From positions 35,725,083 through 35,789,082 of the forward strand of contig CM077115.1 of the NCBI GenBank assembly GCA_039619475.1: 64,000 nucleotides of DNA, read 5' to 3'. Made by a program: the position numbers and the translations under genes. The first letter of the stretch is position 1, and every line of letters begins with the position of its first letter. Of the stretch, positions 20,413-31,789 are shown in pieces. The notes below the pieces were generated by a model. That model made no database searches and was not told where the DNA came from. It was given only the letters and a program-made list of their open reading frames with translations. The DNA comes from Icerya purchasi. Lineage: Eukaryota; Arthropoda; Insecta; Hemiptera; Monophlebidae.

Positions 20413-20811
20413 CTATGGAAAAAAATCGGTAATTTTACTTCGTTTGTTTCTTTCATTTAAAATGCGCGATTCTACATGCACTTGCAGTTCGGATGTCATT
20501 TTTAATAAACCTTCAGCACCAGCTTTACGAATGAAATACGATTTTTTTAGTTTTCCAATTAACGAGTCGACATGATTTAAAGTTTCACTGTTAACTTCAG
20601 TAGTTGTGTCTTCTTCGTCATCATAAACATTATTGTCATCATAGTCTACTGTATCATAGGATGGATTTTGTTGTTGCATGAATTCAGCTGCTAATTCACT
20701 TTTATGTCGGTACATGGATCTTCCCCACATGCAATCCCTCGTGTCTATTAAACAATAATCTGGGGCACTAATTGAACCTCTTTTTTTGACAAACTGTCCG
20801 TTTAACAGAAA
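20413..20811 (-). pseudogene. C-terminal remnant of pogo-type transposase
   Basis: The minus-strand frame is open from about 20811 to the stop at 20413, with the first ATG at 20730. It reads SAPDYCLIDTRDCMWG, an acidic stretch DDNNVYDDEEDTTTE, and ends KRSKITDFFP. The acidic region then short basic tail matches the architecture of the intact transposase C-terminus, while the DNA-binding and DDE domains are gone. SKITDFF fits a PCNA-interacting box except that the leading glutamine is absent. There is no evidence of independent function. Confidence 0.65.
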
Positions 20812-20944
20812 TCAAATTTCCAAAATCATACTTATTAAAGTGTGTCCACGTCGGTAATTGGGAAGGTCCGTTATTGAGAAATATTTTTATATTGTGTCGT
20901 ATGGGAAAATGCCGGCGATTTTAAAATTTTCCGCTGTTGGGAAA

Positions 20945-21046
20945 TGTCCACTATTAGGAATTGTCCGCTATTAGAAAATGTCCGCTATTAGAAAATGTCC
21001 GCTATTAGAAAATGTCCGCTATTTAGAAGTGTCGGTTAGTAGAAGT
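20945..21046. repeat. 17-bp subterminal tandem array
   Basis: Units TGTCCGCTATTAGAAAA begin at 20962, 20979, 20996 and 21013, with diverged units at 20945 and about 21031. The block TGTCCG also occurs near the left end (19989-20015 region, GTCCGG and GTCCGC). Iterated subterminal motifs in DNA transposons are commonly transposase-binding sites; that role here is inferred. Confidence 0.85.
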
Positions 21047-21060
21047 TTCACTGTATATTT

Positions 21061-21277
21061 AAAAAAGTAATCGACTCACAATATTATGCCAACATAAATA
21101 ATAAAGTTATCATATAAAAAAAATACACGAAACATATTACAAATATTAAGGAACTTCCTTGAAACTAGTCGATGTTTGTTAATGGTTTTTAATATTTGTA
21201 ATATGTTTTATGTAATCTTTTTGTATGATAATTTTATTATTTATGTTGGCGTAATATTTTGAATCGATTACTTTTTT
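21061..21277. mobile_element. Foldback MITE-like inverted repeat, 217 bp
   Basis: Arms of about 90 bp (21061-21150 and 21189-21277) are inverted copies with roughly nine differences. Both outer ends are AAAAAAGTAATCGA-like, and both contain GCCAACATAAATAATAAA. The spacer is about 38 bp. No coding potential. It begins six bases beyond the TA of the deleted pogo-type element. The target duplication is unclear. Confidence 0.7.
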
Positions 21278-21780
21278 CGATATATAACATGTATGTTGTA
21301 GTTGCGCTTGTTCTTTTGTAGCGTTGAGCCTAATTTTTCGAAGTGAAAACCGTAGTGACATCCAGTTCTCTGAAAATATCGATCAAGAAATTTCTCATCT
21401 CGCTTACCATACGCTGCCATATTATTTTGCCAATAGAAGTCACAATTTTTCGAATGAGATTTATCGATCAAAGACTATATGTAACCGTATATATATATAT
21501 ATATATATATGTACATTTGAAAAATCTTCGTACGAAAGAAGAGGTATCTTTTCCAAATGAATGACACCAAAAAACAACAACAACAACAACAACAATAACA
21601 AAGAACCATACTACGAATCAATTACTTAAGAAAAAATGCTTGAAACTGGTTTTTTTGAACGCGTTCTAAAAAAGTCGGTATAACGCGTTCACTTGGTAAT
21701 CAGGGGGAAACGGTGACGGTTTAGTACCCCATTCCATTTTATTATCGTTTTATTGCCTATCATTTTTGTTGCAGCGCCGG
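21278..21780. other. Unassigned stretch with microsatellites
   Basis: Holds a (TA)n run near 21490-21510 and a (CAA)n run at 21573-21597. Short overlapping frames have no recognisable domain. Confidence 0.4.
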
Positions 21781-21825
21781 TCGTCTCACTTTTTTACTTT
21801 GCTCGACACTATCGTTTGAAGACTA

Positions 21826-21862
21826 GCATATAAAACCAAAGCGTATCTGGAGCCTGCCGCGC
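21826..21862 (+). promoter_or_regulatory. Candidate TATA-type core promoter
   Basis: TATAAAA at 21829-21835 sits at the start of a long CpG-rich tract. A start site would be expected near 21855-21865. The TATA-to-CpG transition suggests a promoter, but there is no direct evidence of transcription. Confidence 0.3.
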
Positions 21863-23340
21863 TCTAAGCCATGTGAATTCGATAAATGTGTAAATTTCGC
21901 GATGCGAAGAGGACCGTTAGCGAGAGTCGCACGGTTCGACAGCCGAAAGAAGCCGCGGTTAAGGTAGCGCGTTGGGGAAGGATTTGTGATTTTTTAGAAG
22001 TCGAATTCCCGAGGCGGTAAAAAAGACGACGACGACGACGAATTGAGGACGGCTACTGTTCAGCGATAGAGTAAGGGGTGCTCTACATAGCGGGGTAGCG
22101 GAGAGCTCGCGTCAGCCAGTAGGAAATGGAGCGAGCGTTTATAGTTCGCGTCAAGCGGGGGCCTTCTGTAGTTGGACGGAACGCAGATAGACGTAGAGGC
22201 TATTAGATCAAGCCGGCTGCCGAAGAGCCGATTGCGATGGATCGAAGGGACACAGACGGCATCAGACGGCCTAACAGACAGACACATTTCAGCTGTGCGT
22301 TATTATTATTGTGTTTTAACGGGGGGCGATGTCGCCGTCCCTTTGCTTATTAGCGCCACTGGCGGCGGTCCCTCGCAAGTTCCCCGTTCGGCGAAGAGTC
22401 TCCTCGGTGCCGACTGGATTCGGATAAAGCTGCGGAATACCATCATCAAGCGACGTAATAAACCGGGCGAGTAATAATAATAATGCGCGCACCGATACCG
22501 GGCTGGCCGGGCATTATTTTTCGCCATAATCAACTGTCGACTACTGGCAGCGTTCTGCATTTCACTTGTTCCAGAACTCCATTTCGTCTCTATTGTTCTT
22601 CTATTTGCTTTTTTCCCGTTCGCCTGTCTAAAGCAGCGGCAGTAGCAGCAGGCGCGGCTCGTTCCGCAGACGTCGGTTAAGTCGTAAAAGTCTAAATGGA
22701 CGCTCGTAAAGTAGCAAATTTGTGTTCCAGTTTGAAAGCAGCAAGAGGAGTTGGTCGGTCGCCTGCTTGGATGATGGTCCAAATTCGCTCGTAAAATTCC
22801 GAACCAGCGGCCCGACCGCGGCAACTTGGGCCTTCTCTTTAGCGTCATCGCCTCCATTTCGTCGTTGTCTCCTATTATTATTCCGCTATATATCTATTTT
22901 CTCGAAATATCATCTACATAGAGCCATCTGTGTGCGTCTATTTATTATCCCCCCCTTCGCTCGCAGTCCGCTCTTCTTCCGTCCTCGTTGCGCGTCTGAA
23001 TTCTCGCGCCGCGGCAACTCTCTGTGCTCGTACGAATGCGACAGCCTCGTGAGAAGATTATCATCTTTGGCCAGATTTATCTTATCATCGTCTATCTCGC
23101 TTTCCTCTTCGACCACGCTAAATCCGTCTTGCTTTTTCGTCCCCTACCCTTGCACTCCGGGTTGTTTTTTTTTTTTTTTTGCTATTATCAGTTATTATTA
23201 TTATCAGCCGCGGTTAATAATATTTCGACAATTCGCCGGTACGCACGTATAATAATATTTCGAAAATTCGCATGATAGTATTGAAATCTGTCGGAGGAAA
23301 ATAGGAAGCTCCAGGTCGGACTATACGGATTGGAAAGTGG
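21863..23340 (+). other. CpG-rich tract, possible 5' UTR of a host gene
   Basis: Base composition changes sharply from the AT-rich flanks: many CG dinucleotides, a (GAC)n run at 22025-22040, and few A/T runs until 23167. Open frames occur on both strands across the same bases (22172-22474 and 22722-23252 on +, 22306-22857 on -). They show no domain, and their mutual overlap argues that they are composition artefacts. No transposon motif is visible. I read it as promoter-proximal or 5' UTR sequence, or an enhancer; the coding exons would lie elsewhere. Confidence 0.3.
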
Positions 23341-25179
23341 GTTAAAGCGATCGCAGAAGCATAGGAAGCTTGTGTAAATTAATTAAAATTAAAAAATGGA
23401 AAAGCGGTGTATTTGTAAAGGGCGCGCTGTCGTTTTATTTTCAACGACGTTTGCCCGTTTTTATTGGCAACGATCGGATTTTTTTCGGGGGGGGGGGGGG
23501 ATTCTGCGGGATTTCGAAATTTTCTTTTTTGTATTTTCTTTAAAGCACTTTTGCCGCTTTTAGCGCTTTTCTTTAATTAAACCCGATGAAAAAAAGCGTT
23601 GAAATAGTTCCTCGCCGAAATCGGAAAATCTAAATATTTAATAATACGGGCACTAAAACGGAGCTTTTTTTCCTCTTTCCTATTCTTCTTCTTCTTCTTC
23701 TTCTTCGTCTATGAAATTAAAAATAAAACAATTAACCGGTAATTGTAACCGTTTAATTCTTTAATTCTGCGCTTCGCCGACGTATCTGTATTAAAAAAGG
23801 AATATTTTATTGTTCCCACGTTCTGGTTAAAAAATTCCTTCGATTCCCGTAAAAAATAAACATTTTTTGCGCGATGAAAAAAATAAAAATAAATAAGTAA
23901 ATAAATATTTATTACCACTTTTTTTTTTTTTTTTTTTTTTTTTTATCTACATTATTGCGACAATTTGAAAATAAATTTTATTCGTCGCTCGAAAAGCCTA
24001 GCTGTTCTCTTTTCCTTATAACCGTTTTTTTCTTTTTTTTTTTTCACTCAACTTCATAGTATTATCAATTGAAACTGAAATGAAAGTTTCTAAGCAATCT
24101 CATACAGTGAGCAAAATCGATTTAAACGTATCCCCCCTAAGTAGGGATAACGTATACACAAAAATATAAGTTCCCGAACGGGGTGTACGTAGAGCCTAAT
24201 GGTTTCGTACAAGGTCAGAACAAAAAAAAAAGAAAAGATTAATGGCTAAGGCCGAGCGTTTAGAGTCGTAAATAAAATTAATATAATAAGAGTTGAAATT
24301 TGACCACGCAGCAGCCCTACCGATATAGCTAAAATTTCCTACTACCGAAAACACCTTTTCAGCGTGTACCTGTTAAAATTACTGTTAATCCTGACCTGAC
24401 GGTACGCACGAATTGCTTCGAAATAATCGAATAAAACAAAAAAAAAAAAAAAAAACCCGAGTCGAAATTTCCTCGTTACTTAAAACATCCGACGTAATGA
24501 AAACACGCTCATTTTTTAATCTGAACAGTAAAATTTTACACCGGATTTCTGAATGACGATAATGGTCAATTGAAAACATTTTCATAGGCAAGATACCATG
24601 AATTTGACTTTTTTTTAGTCAGCCTATTCTCTTTGGTAACTCTCTACAATAATCATCGAGGAGTAAAAATGTAAGTTAGGATCGTGTTTTCTTTTTCTAC
24701 ACAATATTTAGAGGATCAAGTAAGTTAGGATTCTGTTAATAATTCATCAGACCGTGTGATTTACATATATTATAATAGCACTCTGAAATCTTTAAGCGTA
24801 ATGTATTCGCTGATTATCGGCCGTCAAAAGGATTTTCCATCGCGTTCAGTCATTTAGAATTGCCCACACTATTAAGCCTTAGTAAACAAAGAAGTGAATT
24901 TAATTGCAGTTTAGATTGTAGCGGAATACCTTGTCCGGTTTTCTATTAATTTTTAGAAGGTTTGTGTATTATCGTTTAATTTTCACCAGTCGATATTTTC
25001 GAAAAAAATCAAAAGCTCGCGCTTCGACACACTGATTTTTGTTTCGGTTATTTCATCCACTACTCCCGGACGATTATTCTGCTTTTCCTTTTACCTTTTT
25101 TTCATTTCGATCGTATAATTTTTAATTTTAATATACAGAGCGAACATTTCTCACTTTTTTAATCCGGAAGATAAAAAAC

Positions 25180-25219
<40 letters not shown>

Positions 25220-25230
25220 GTCGGTAAATA
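23341..25230. other. AT-rich stretch with simple repeats
   Basis: No gene recognised. G-run at 23488-23501, (CTT)n at 23683-23706, 26-base T-run at 23919-23944, and an (AAT)n array at 25181-25219. Confidence 0.5.
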
Positions 25231-25830
25231 AATAAAAGCGCCGCCCGGTTAGCTAACTCTGCTAGCAGTCGACGTTATATAGACATATATTTATAGTGAA
25301 ATAAGACGTTCGTCGCCGGGCCTCAGAATTCAAAGTGTGTACGCCCTGCTTAAGAGACGAGGGCCTCTATTTGCGTAGCAGGACCTAGAAGTTGGCGACT
25401 AGCCGACTCCGGGCCAACTTTCTGCTTTTTAATTACTGGCCTCGCGCGTCATTTTCTAATTAACGGCCGGCCAAAAGCCTGAATATAAATTTTCACTACT
25501 GAATTTCTTCGACTAAAGTAGCAAACAGCAAACCGGCAGCCTGAGCTAAAGGGAACTAAGGGGCGGGGGTCGTAGTGAGCGAATAACGCAGGAAAATAAA
25601 ATAAATAAAAAACGGAATAAGAGAAGAAAAAGACCAAAGTATAAGTTTCTAGCTTTCTGCGAAGACGACGATGTCTCTTTTCCAATGCAGTTCCGATGTT
25701 GGATTTAATTATCCAGCCAGATGCCTATAAATAAAATAACTGTTGGAAATTTACCGCTCTGGCGAGTGGGGAAGATGCCGTTGCAAAATAGAATTAACGA
25801 CGAGACCAAACAACGGGCCCCAGCCACCTA
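25231..25830. other. Second CpG-rich block, possible regulatory DNA
   Basis: Less AT-rich than its surroundings, with TTTTAATTACTGG and TTTCTAATTAACGG, each holding a TAATTA-like homeodomain core, near 25427-25468. No domain-bearing frame. Speculatively a host regulatory block. Confidence 0.2.
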
Positions 25831-26805
25831 ATATGTATACGTATATGTATATATTTACATAAGGATTTTTAATTGTTTTATGTAATTCGCGCAAAACGAA
25901 AAATAAGCAAATAAACAAATAAACGAAAAGAAAGAAAATAAATGAAAATCATCCGCGTGGCCGTTCAAGCCGACTAAAATGCGCACACTTGACTTGCGAA
26001 CTGCATGAAAAATGTCTCGTCAAATTGTCCTGCCGTAAAAGTATTTTTCGTTAGTTGCACTTTTTGGTAACGGATTGTTCGAACCGTCGATGGTCATCAT
26101 ATCGAAATTATAAAATTCAGTAAAGTAGTCGATGATAAAAAATAATCGATAAATCGAACCGGGTCGTTACGCCCTGTAACGTTAGGTTCTCTTTATGTAT
26201 TATGCCCGCCAATTTTATTCGTTCTCAGGGCGCCACCACAGTCTCTAAATCAGTCGGCGTAAAATTAATTTATTTTATCTCAGATCGGAGATTATTATTA
26301 ATATTATTATTATTATTTAAACTTATCAATAGAATTTTTCACTCTGCATTTACTTTTAAGACCCATGATTTTAATATAGCTTTTACTTTGTTATTTAATT
26401 GTGCGCCTTTTGTCCGGAATTTCTGTTATTTATTATTAGAAATTTGTTTTGTTTCACTGTATGTATATAGATATGTAAGAATTGTAGACATGAGCTAATT
26501 GAAGGAAATAAAAGAAAAGAAGAAAAAAAAAGTAATAATATAAATATATGTATATATTATTATTATTTCGAATTAGCCACTGGTGGACTACGTTGTCAAC
26601 TGGTTCTGCCATTCTTCTTCCTCTCTTTCCATACTGCTTTCATTCTTTCACTGTGTCTTTGTTTTCTTTCTTCGGTTCACGAAACGCCAGTTCTTCCTTT
26701 ACGTTTCCTCGCGAATCTTTTGCAGTCAAATAATTTCTTCTTTAACGTTGATCGATGTTCTATATCTTCAGGCGTGATCTTCAGATATGTATATATATAT
26801 ATATA
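25831..26805. other. Unassigned AT-rich stretch
   Basis: Hydrophobic low-complexity frames only. (TA)n near 26786-26804 adjoins the next repeat. Confidence 0.4.
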
Positions 26806-27024
26806 AATTACAACGTAATTCTTAGCCCCCCCCCCTTCCCCTAGAAAAAATGTCCCAATTTTATGTAACGTTTGTTATATTTTATAGGATTTCTGTGATT
26901 ATGTTGTTATATTTACGTTGTAAATTTTGATCATTTTATACAAAATATAGAAGAGAAAGAGATAGAAATGTAAGCAAGAGGGGTCAAAGGGCACGGCCCT
27001 TTGCGAGGCCAAAATCGACGAGTT
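26806..27024 (+). repeat. TGTCCC foldback-family repeat, copy B
   Basis: Starts AATTACAACGTAATTCTTAG, contains AAATGTCCCAATTTTATG, TTTGTTATATTTTATAGG and TTACGTTGTAAATTTTGATC, and ends GAGGCCAAAATCGACGAGTT next to TA-rich sequence. It is shorter than the other copies between the TGTCCC block and the C-run at 26827-26835. Confidence 0.75.
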
Positions 27025-28959
27025 TATATATACATATATAAAATCTTACTAGGTTAGCAAAATGTAAATGACTGTTGTAAACCAATATTATTGTATTCTC
27101 TTTTATATCTATTTTTATCTTAAACTTATTTTGTTCATATGTTTAACTTATTATTATTGTTGTTGTTTCGTTTATTATTTAATTTCCCTTGTTTATATTT
27201 TCGTAGATGATTTTATATATATTTCATTTATTTATTTTTATGATTTTGTAACTTTTTTTTTTCTTCTTTTTATTTTGGTTGCACTTCTCGCGCTAAGAGG
27301 CGTATTGTGGATTTCTACATCGAAAGCAATGATAATAATAATAATAATTACACGTATAGATTAAAACTTTTGGTAAAGTTGTGCTGCTGGTTCAAATTCT
27401 TAGACTAATCACGCCGCAAGATTTTTCTTAATAGTATTCCATCGCATACTTTCATATTTCGCTTTACAGAAATAAAACGACCCCTACTCGTATAGAAATC
27501 TATTTGCTAGACCACTTCAGAAAAATAAAAAGTAACTGTGTTTTTTTTTTTTTTTTGTTCAAAAAAGTCTACAGCGCGCACTTAAGCCCAGAAACGATAT
27601 GCTGGAGAAGTATGGATTCGGTCAAATATTGATAAAATAAAACAACTAAGGATTGGAACTGTGGAGGTTGACGGGAATGATAAGATATAAAAGGCACAAT
27701 ATAATAAGGACTAGGGTCCTAATTTCAGCCTCTTGGCAGCGGTAGACAAAAGAAGGAAAGTAGAATACGAAGAAGTAAAAGTTCCTATGTCTCATCAGAT
27801 GGAGGGGATACGGAATAAAGCATTTAACAGGAAACTCGACGATTTCAACTGCATCAATTCGAAAAAAGCGAGATGACAATCAAGGAGAACGTTGGGCGTA
27901 GTCTAATTTTTGTTCTTGTTTCCACGATTAACATCTTATATCAATCACAAGAAACAAACGCTAGTGTCGCTTCGCTACTGTCTTTTATCCAGTTTTCAGC
28001 CATAAACGCAAGTCTTTAATTGGCTGCCTTCGCTTCCGACAACACTGTCTTTATTTTTATTGAACGCTGCTTTTTCACTCTGTATACATCTAAATCAGTT
28101 GTATCTTTTTGCGATTGAAATTTAAACCCCTGCGCTTGGTATGATATAAAGCATTTTTTTTTTTTCTAATCGATTTTCATTTACACTACGGCAATACAAG
28201 TGTATTTAAAAGGGTTTTTCTTACATTTTCAATAAATAAATATTGCTCCTTTATCATCATTATAATTCTGTGTCTTACAATTTCAGTTTACACTGATAGA
28301 TGGCGCTCCATAATAGTAACTTATCAGTTTACACTATAATTGCTGTCACATTCAAAGAAAAAATAAATAAATAACAATACTAAAAAACAGAAAAATAAAT
28401 AGAATTTTTTCGAAAACCCTATAAATGCACTACTAAAAAAAATTAAGAAATAAATGTTTTCAAATAATTTCTAATATAATCCAGAAGGTACGAGTATAAA
28501 ACTAAGGCACCTTATACGCTTTATATTACATAGACTTTTTTTGTAAATTATCATTTAGGAAAAATTGAGATTTTTTTTTATTTTTCAATAGTAAATTTAA
28601 GAGATACATTTTTTAAAATATTTTTTTCGTTTAGTTTTTATTATTCTAAGTTTTCTCATAAGTGAATAAATATTATTAATGTTAAATAAAATAGTTCTTG
28701 AAGTTCCTCTTTTTTTTTTTTTGTATTATTTTTTGAAACGTTATTTTTGTCCGATGCTGAGAATTTGCGCTTGCCAACACAGTCGGCGAAGCTAAACTAG
28801 AATTCCCATTTGCAATGAGGCACAATCACTCACATGACTCCTATACAGATTATACCGAACGTTTCCGTTTAAAGTAATTCGAACTTTAAGATAATGTAAC
28901 TTAAACGATTTCGAATAAGTGCGGTATAAATGATAGGCTGATCGGTTGTCTAAATGACT
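27025..28959. other. AT-rich stretch, no recognised gene
   Basis: Frames here are hydrophobic low complexity (27068-27364) or lack any motif. CAGTTTACACT occurs twice (about 28285 and 28325) as a short direct repeat. Confidence 0.4.
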
Positions 28960-29208
28960 ACAAGATCATTGTACATAATGGCGTAACTGAAGTACATATG
29001 CATTAAAATTAGATTAATTGCTATAACAAAAATAATACTATGTAACTTGTTAATGTATTTAATATTGCACATACATGTTTTCATTTATAATAATCCCCGC
29101 AACTCGCGCAATAATGCGCTTTTGCGGTGTAAAATTAACAGAAGATTGTATTCACTATTATTTTGTAAATAAATAAAATTGAATTGAATTGAATTGAATG
29201 TCTTCCCG
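28960..29208 (+). mobile_element. CR1-like LINE 3' end
   Basis: Ends in GAATT/GAATTGAATT repeats at 29180-29200. It carries the 14-nt palindrome GCGCAATAATGCGC at 29106-29119, in the same place relative to the tail as GCGCAACTTTGCGC in the copy ending at 1385. No ORF2 motif can be followed upstream. Confidence 0.5.
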
Positions 29209-29214
29209 ATTACG

Positions 29215-30010
29215 AATTTTCTCTTCTCTTCTAGTTTGTGAATCGGTAAATATTTTCTCTACATCCGTACCAAGCCATTTCAAGTTTTCTAATCTCTTAT
29301 TCTGTTCTATCTGTTCGATATTTATTTTGTTTTTCTGATTTACCTTTGCATTTCAAATCTCAGCCGGTATATACGGCTTCGAATCTGAATTGCAATTCAA
29401 TGCCGCTTTTCGGTATCCTCGATTTACTAATATGTAGCCTATTTGATTTCGCGATCTTTCACGCTCTTTTGAGTATCGCTTAGATAATTTTTGAACAGTA
29501 ATAAATCCGTGTTTTTCTACGAATTCAATCAATCTTACCCTTCTTCAATTTTAAGTTCCGAAGTCAAAAACTCCGAAGCATTCATTTACCGGATTTATGC
29601 TATCTATTTTTGGCAATAAAATTCGCTGAAATAATTAAGGACATATCGTTCATGTTTCTCATGTTACACTTCCTATGTGATGATCATAGAAATTCGTTCA
29701 GATTCTCCCCAGTCACTGGTTACTCTGCTTATACTTGGACAATCGTTACTGCTTTCGGTTTCCCGTTCATCTGCCTGATATTGGCGTGATCTCCATTATA
29801 ATTAATTTTACTTAGGTCTTTCTTCATCAAAATTCATACACCCTTTTCGCACTTCTCCAGTATATGTGTTTGACTGGGTTAACAAAATTCGACCATAGTC
29901 TTGCCATCTAACTTCGCTTATTGCAAGTATATCTGTTCTTAATCTTTCCGCTTTTCTGATATTACCTTAACAAATTTTCCGATTTGCATCAATGATATTC
30001 GTGTGGGGTT
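29215..30010 (-). pseudogene. RTE-like LINE endonuclease fragment
   Basis: The minus strand near 29960-29850 reads KAERLRTDILAISEVRWQDY followed by SNTYTGEV, the opening of an apurinic-type LINE endonuclease (DILxxSExRW). Later parts are only loosely readable (RPK, then frameshifts). No RT follows, because the fragment ends against the CR1-like tail at 29208. Heavily decayed. Confidence 0.5.
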
Positions 30011-30427
30011 ACTTTAATTTTTACAATTTGTATTTGAATTATTTTTACGATAATTTATAGAGTGGTATTTCCTAAAATTCATTTTTAATATAGCGCAGGG
30101 GAAGGTATATACAAATTCAGAGACATTGATGTAAAATTTAAAGAAGCGCAATTACGAAATATTGTACTTGCCCTAAAATTCCATCTTGACAGGAGGAATG
30201 GGGCTGAGATAAATGTAAAATTTTACTAGCGACACTATTTGTTGCCATTAGCCCGTTATTAATAAAATGAAAACAGCGTAAATTGTAATTTTTTCGATTT
30301 TTCAAAATACGTATTGAAATTTTCATGCGGTCGGTCACTTAGACTGCCAAAACATTACCTCGTTTAACATATCCATGTCGAAAAAATTCTTCAATCACTC
30401 GCTTGTTATAACGCTGCGGCGAATCGT
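30011..30427. other. Unassigned stretch
   Basis: A short minus-strand frame (30138-30338) has no recognisable domain. Nothing else seen. Confidence 0.4.
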
Positions 30428-30573
30428 AGCTTTTAGTGCAATGTTACTGGCGGCGAAATGTGATGGCCCAATCATTAGACCGTTTTATACGAGCTCCAAA
30501 AGCTTTTAGTGCAATGTTACTGGCGGCGAAATGTGATGGCCCAATCATTAGACAGTTTTATACGAGCTCCAAA
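30428..30573. repeat. 73-bp tandem duplication
   Basis: Two copies (30428-30500 and 30501-30573) differing at one position (GACCGTTT against GACAGTTT). The near-identity suggests a recent duplication. No coding sense. Confidence 0.92.
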
Positions 30574-30944
30574 GATGTTTTTCTAGTATTCTAAAGTGTG
30601 TTGCTTTCGTTTTCAAAAAATGGCGGACGTGTTAATATTATTAGCCTACGATTATTTTGTTTTATTAATTCTTCCGCTGCGCCGTGCATATTTATGAAAT
30701 TTTAAGTACGGTGAGTTATACCTTTAGTGTAGCTCAGTGGCGCTGCTAGACTGGTGCCTGAACACAAATCTGCTACAATTATTCCGCTTCCTTTGAGGTC
30801 AAGATTTAATAAACACTTCTTTCTGTGGAATTTATCTTTCTATTCAATCATGACGTTATGTAAATATTTTTTTACCAGATGAGACAGCATATCCATTTAG
30901 TCTGAGCAACTTCTGAATAATTCATTTGAAATGGAGTTTTCTTT

Positions 30945-30977
<33 letters not shown>

Positions 30978-31059
30978 CTCTATCTTAAACTAATATCTAT
31001 ATATACATACACAAACAGTTCAGCAGTAATCTGCTCCAACTCTCTTGCGCCTCTAAATT
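30574..31059. other. Unassigned stretch with long T-run
   Basis: A 31-base T-run at 30947-30977. No gene recognised. Confidence 0.5.
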
Positions 31060-31775
31060 CCATATCCGATGTTTTCAGTGATAAACAACACCCCATTGCG
31101 AAGGAAATAGTCAAATTACAGGTATCTGCCTCGCCTCGCGCGATAACATTCCTCTGGATTCCTAGTCGCTCGGGGGATCCCGAAAAATGAGTTGGCCGAC
31201 AGAGCAGCCAAAGAAGCCACAGTAGTTATCCATGTTCCAGACACTCCGGTACCAGCGTCAGACTCCGTTCGCTACCTAAAATTTGCTTTGGGCACATTAT
31301 TGAATCAATGATGGCTGTTTATCCCATGTACGAAAAAAATCCGCCAAATTAAGCAACTTATTCGACCACGGAAGACTCACCTAAGCCGAAGAAGAGATAA
31401 TGTAATTGTTACTAGACTCCGGCTGGAACATACGCAACTCACGCATGGCTACCTAGTGCAAAAGACTCCGGCTCCAATCTATAGCATATGTAAATCCGAT
31501 TTTTCCGTTCTCCATATCCTCACAGAATCTCCTTAGTTCAATTTCCTCAGTTTAATTCCCTCAGTTCAACACACAATCAATCTTCCCTCCTCCTTGCCTA
31601 ATATCTCTAATAACCCTACTGTTCCAACCTAATTAGTTTCGTGCATCATGCAAATACTACTCAATAAAAATACCTTAATTCTCTTATTTAATACATATTA
31701 TACCCATATTCATCCGTGTCTCTAACCGATAGTCGCTGTTCATGGCGCATAAATTTAAAATAATAATAATTATAT
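31060..31775 (+). pseudogene. I/jockey-type LINE RNase H end and 3' UTR
   Basis: The + strand reads RAITFLWIPSRSGDPE and ELADRAAKEATVV (31130-31225), the last RNase H block with the catalytic histidine position changed to arginine (SRSG where SHSG is usual). It continues with TRLRLEHTQLTHGYLVQKT (31410-31465) and HILTES, the C-terminal zinc-knuckle segment in which expected cysteines are lost. The frame changes at least once and a stop lies in the RNase H part. The end is (AAT)n at 31760-31772, next to TA-rich sequence and foldback copy C. Confidence 0.65.
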
Positions 31776-31789
31776 ATATATATATATAT

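Larger units (their letters stand above)
19943..21053 (-). mobile_element. Internally deleted pogo/Tigger-type element
   Basis: A 1111-bp element whose ends read inward CAGTGAAACTTCTGAATAAC on the left and CAGTGAAACTTCTACTAACC on the right. TA flanks both ends (19941-19942 and 21054-21055). The transposase is reduced to a C-terminal piece on the minus strand, so the element cannot move itself. The right end carries a 17-bp tandem array. The TIR and GTCCG-type subterminal repeats differ from those of the intact element at 3769, so it is a separate family. Confidence 0.87.

Noticed and set aside
22306..23252. 183- and 176-codon frames on opposite strands
   Set aside because: They overlap and lie in a CpG-rich tract with few stop codons, and neither shows a domain. 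Better explained by composition.
27068..27364. 98-codon tyrosine/phenylalanine-rich frame as a membrane protein
   Set aside because: Pure low-complexity TTA/TAT-rich DNA; no signal or homologous motif.
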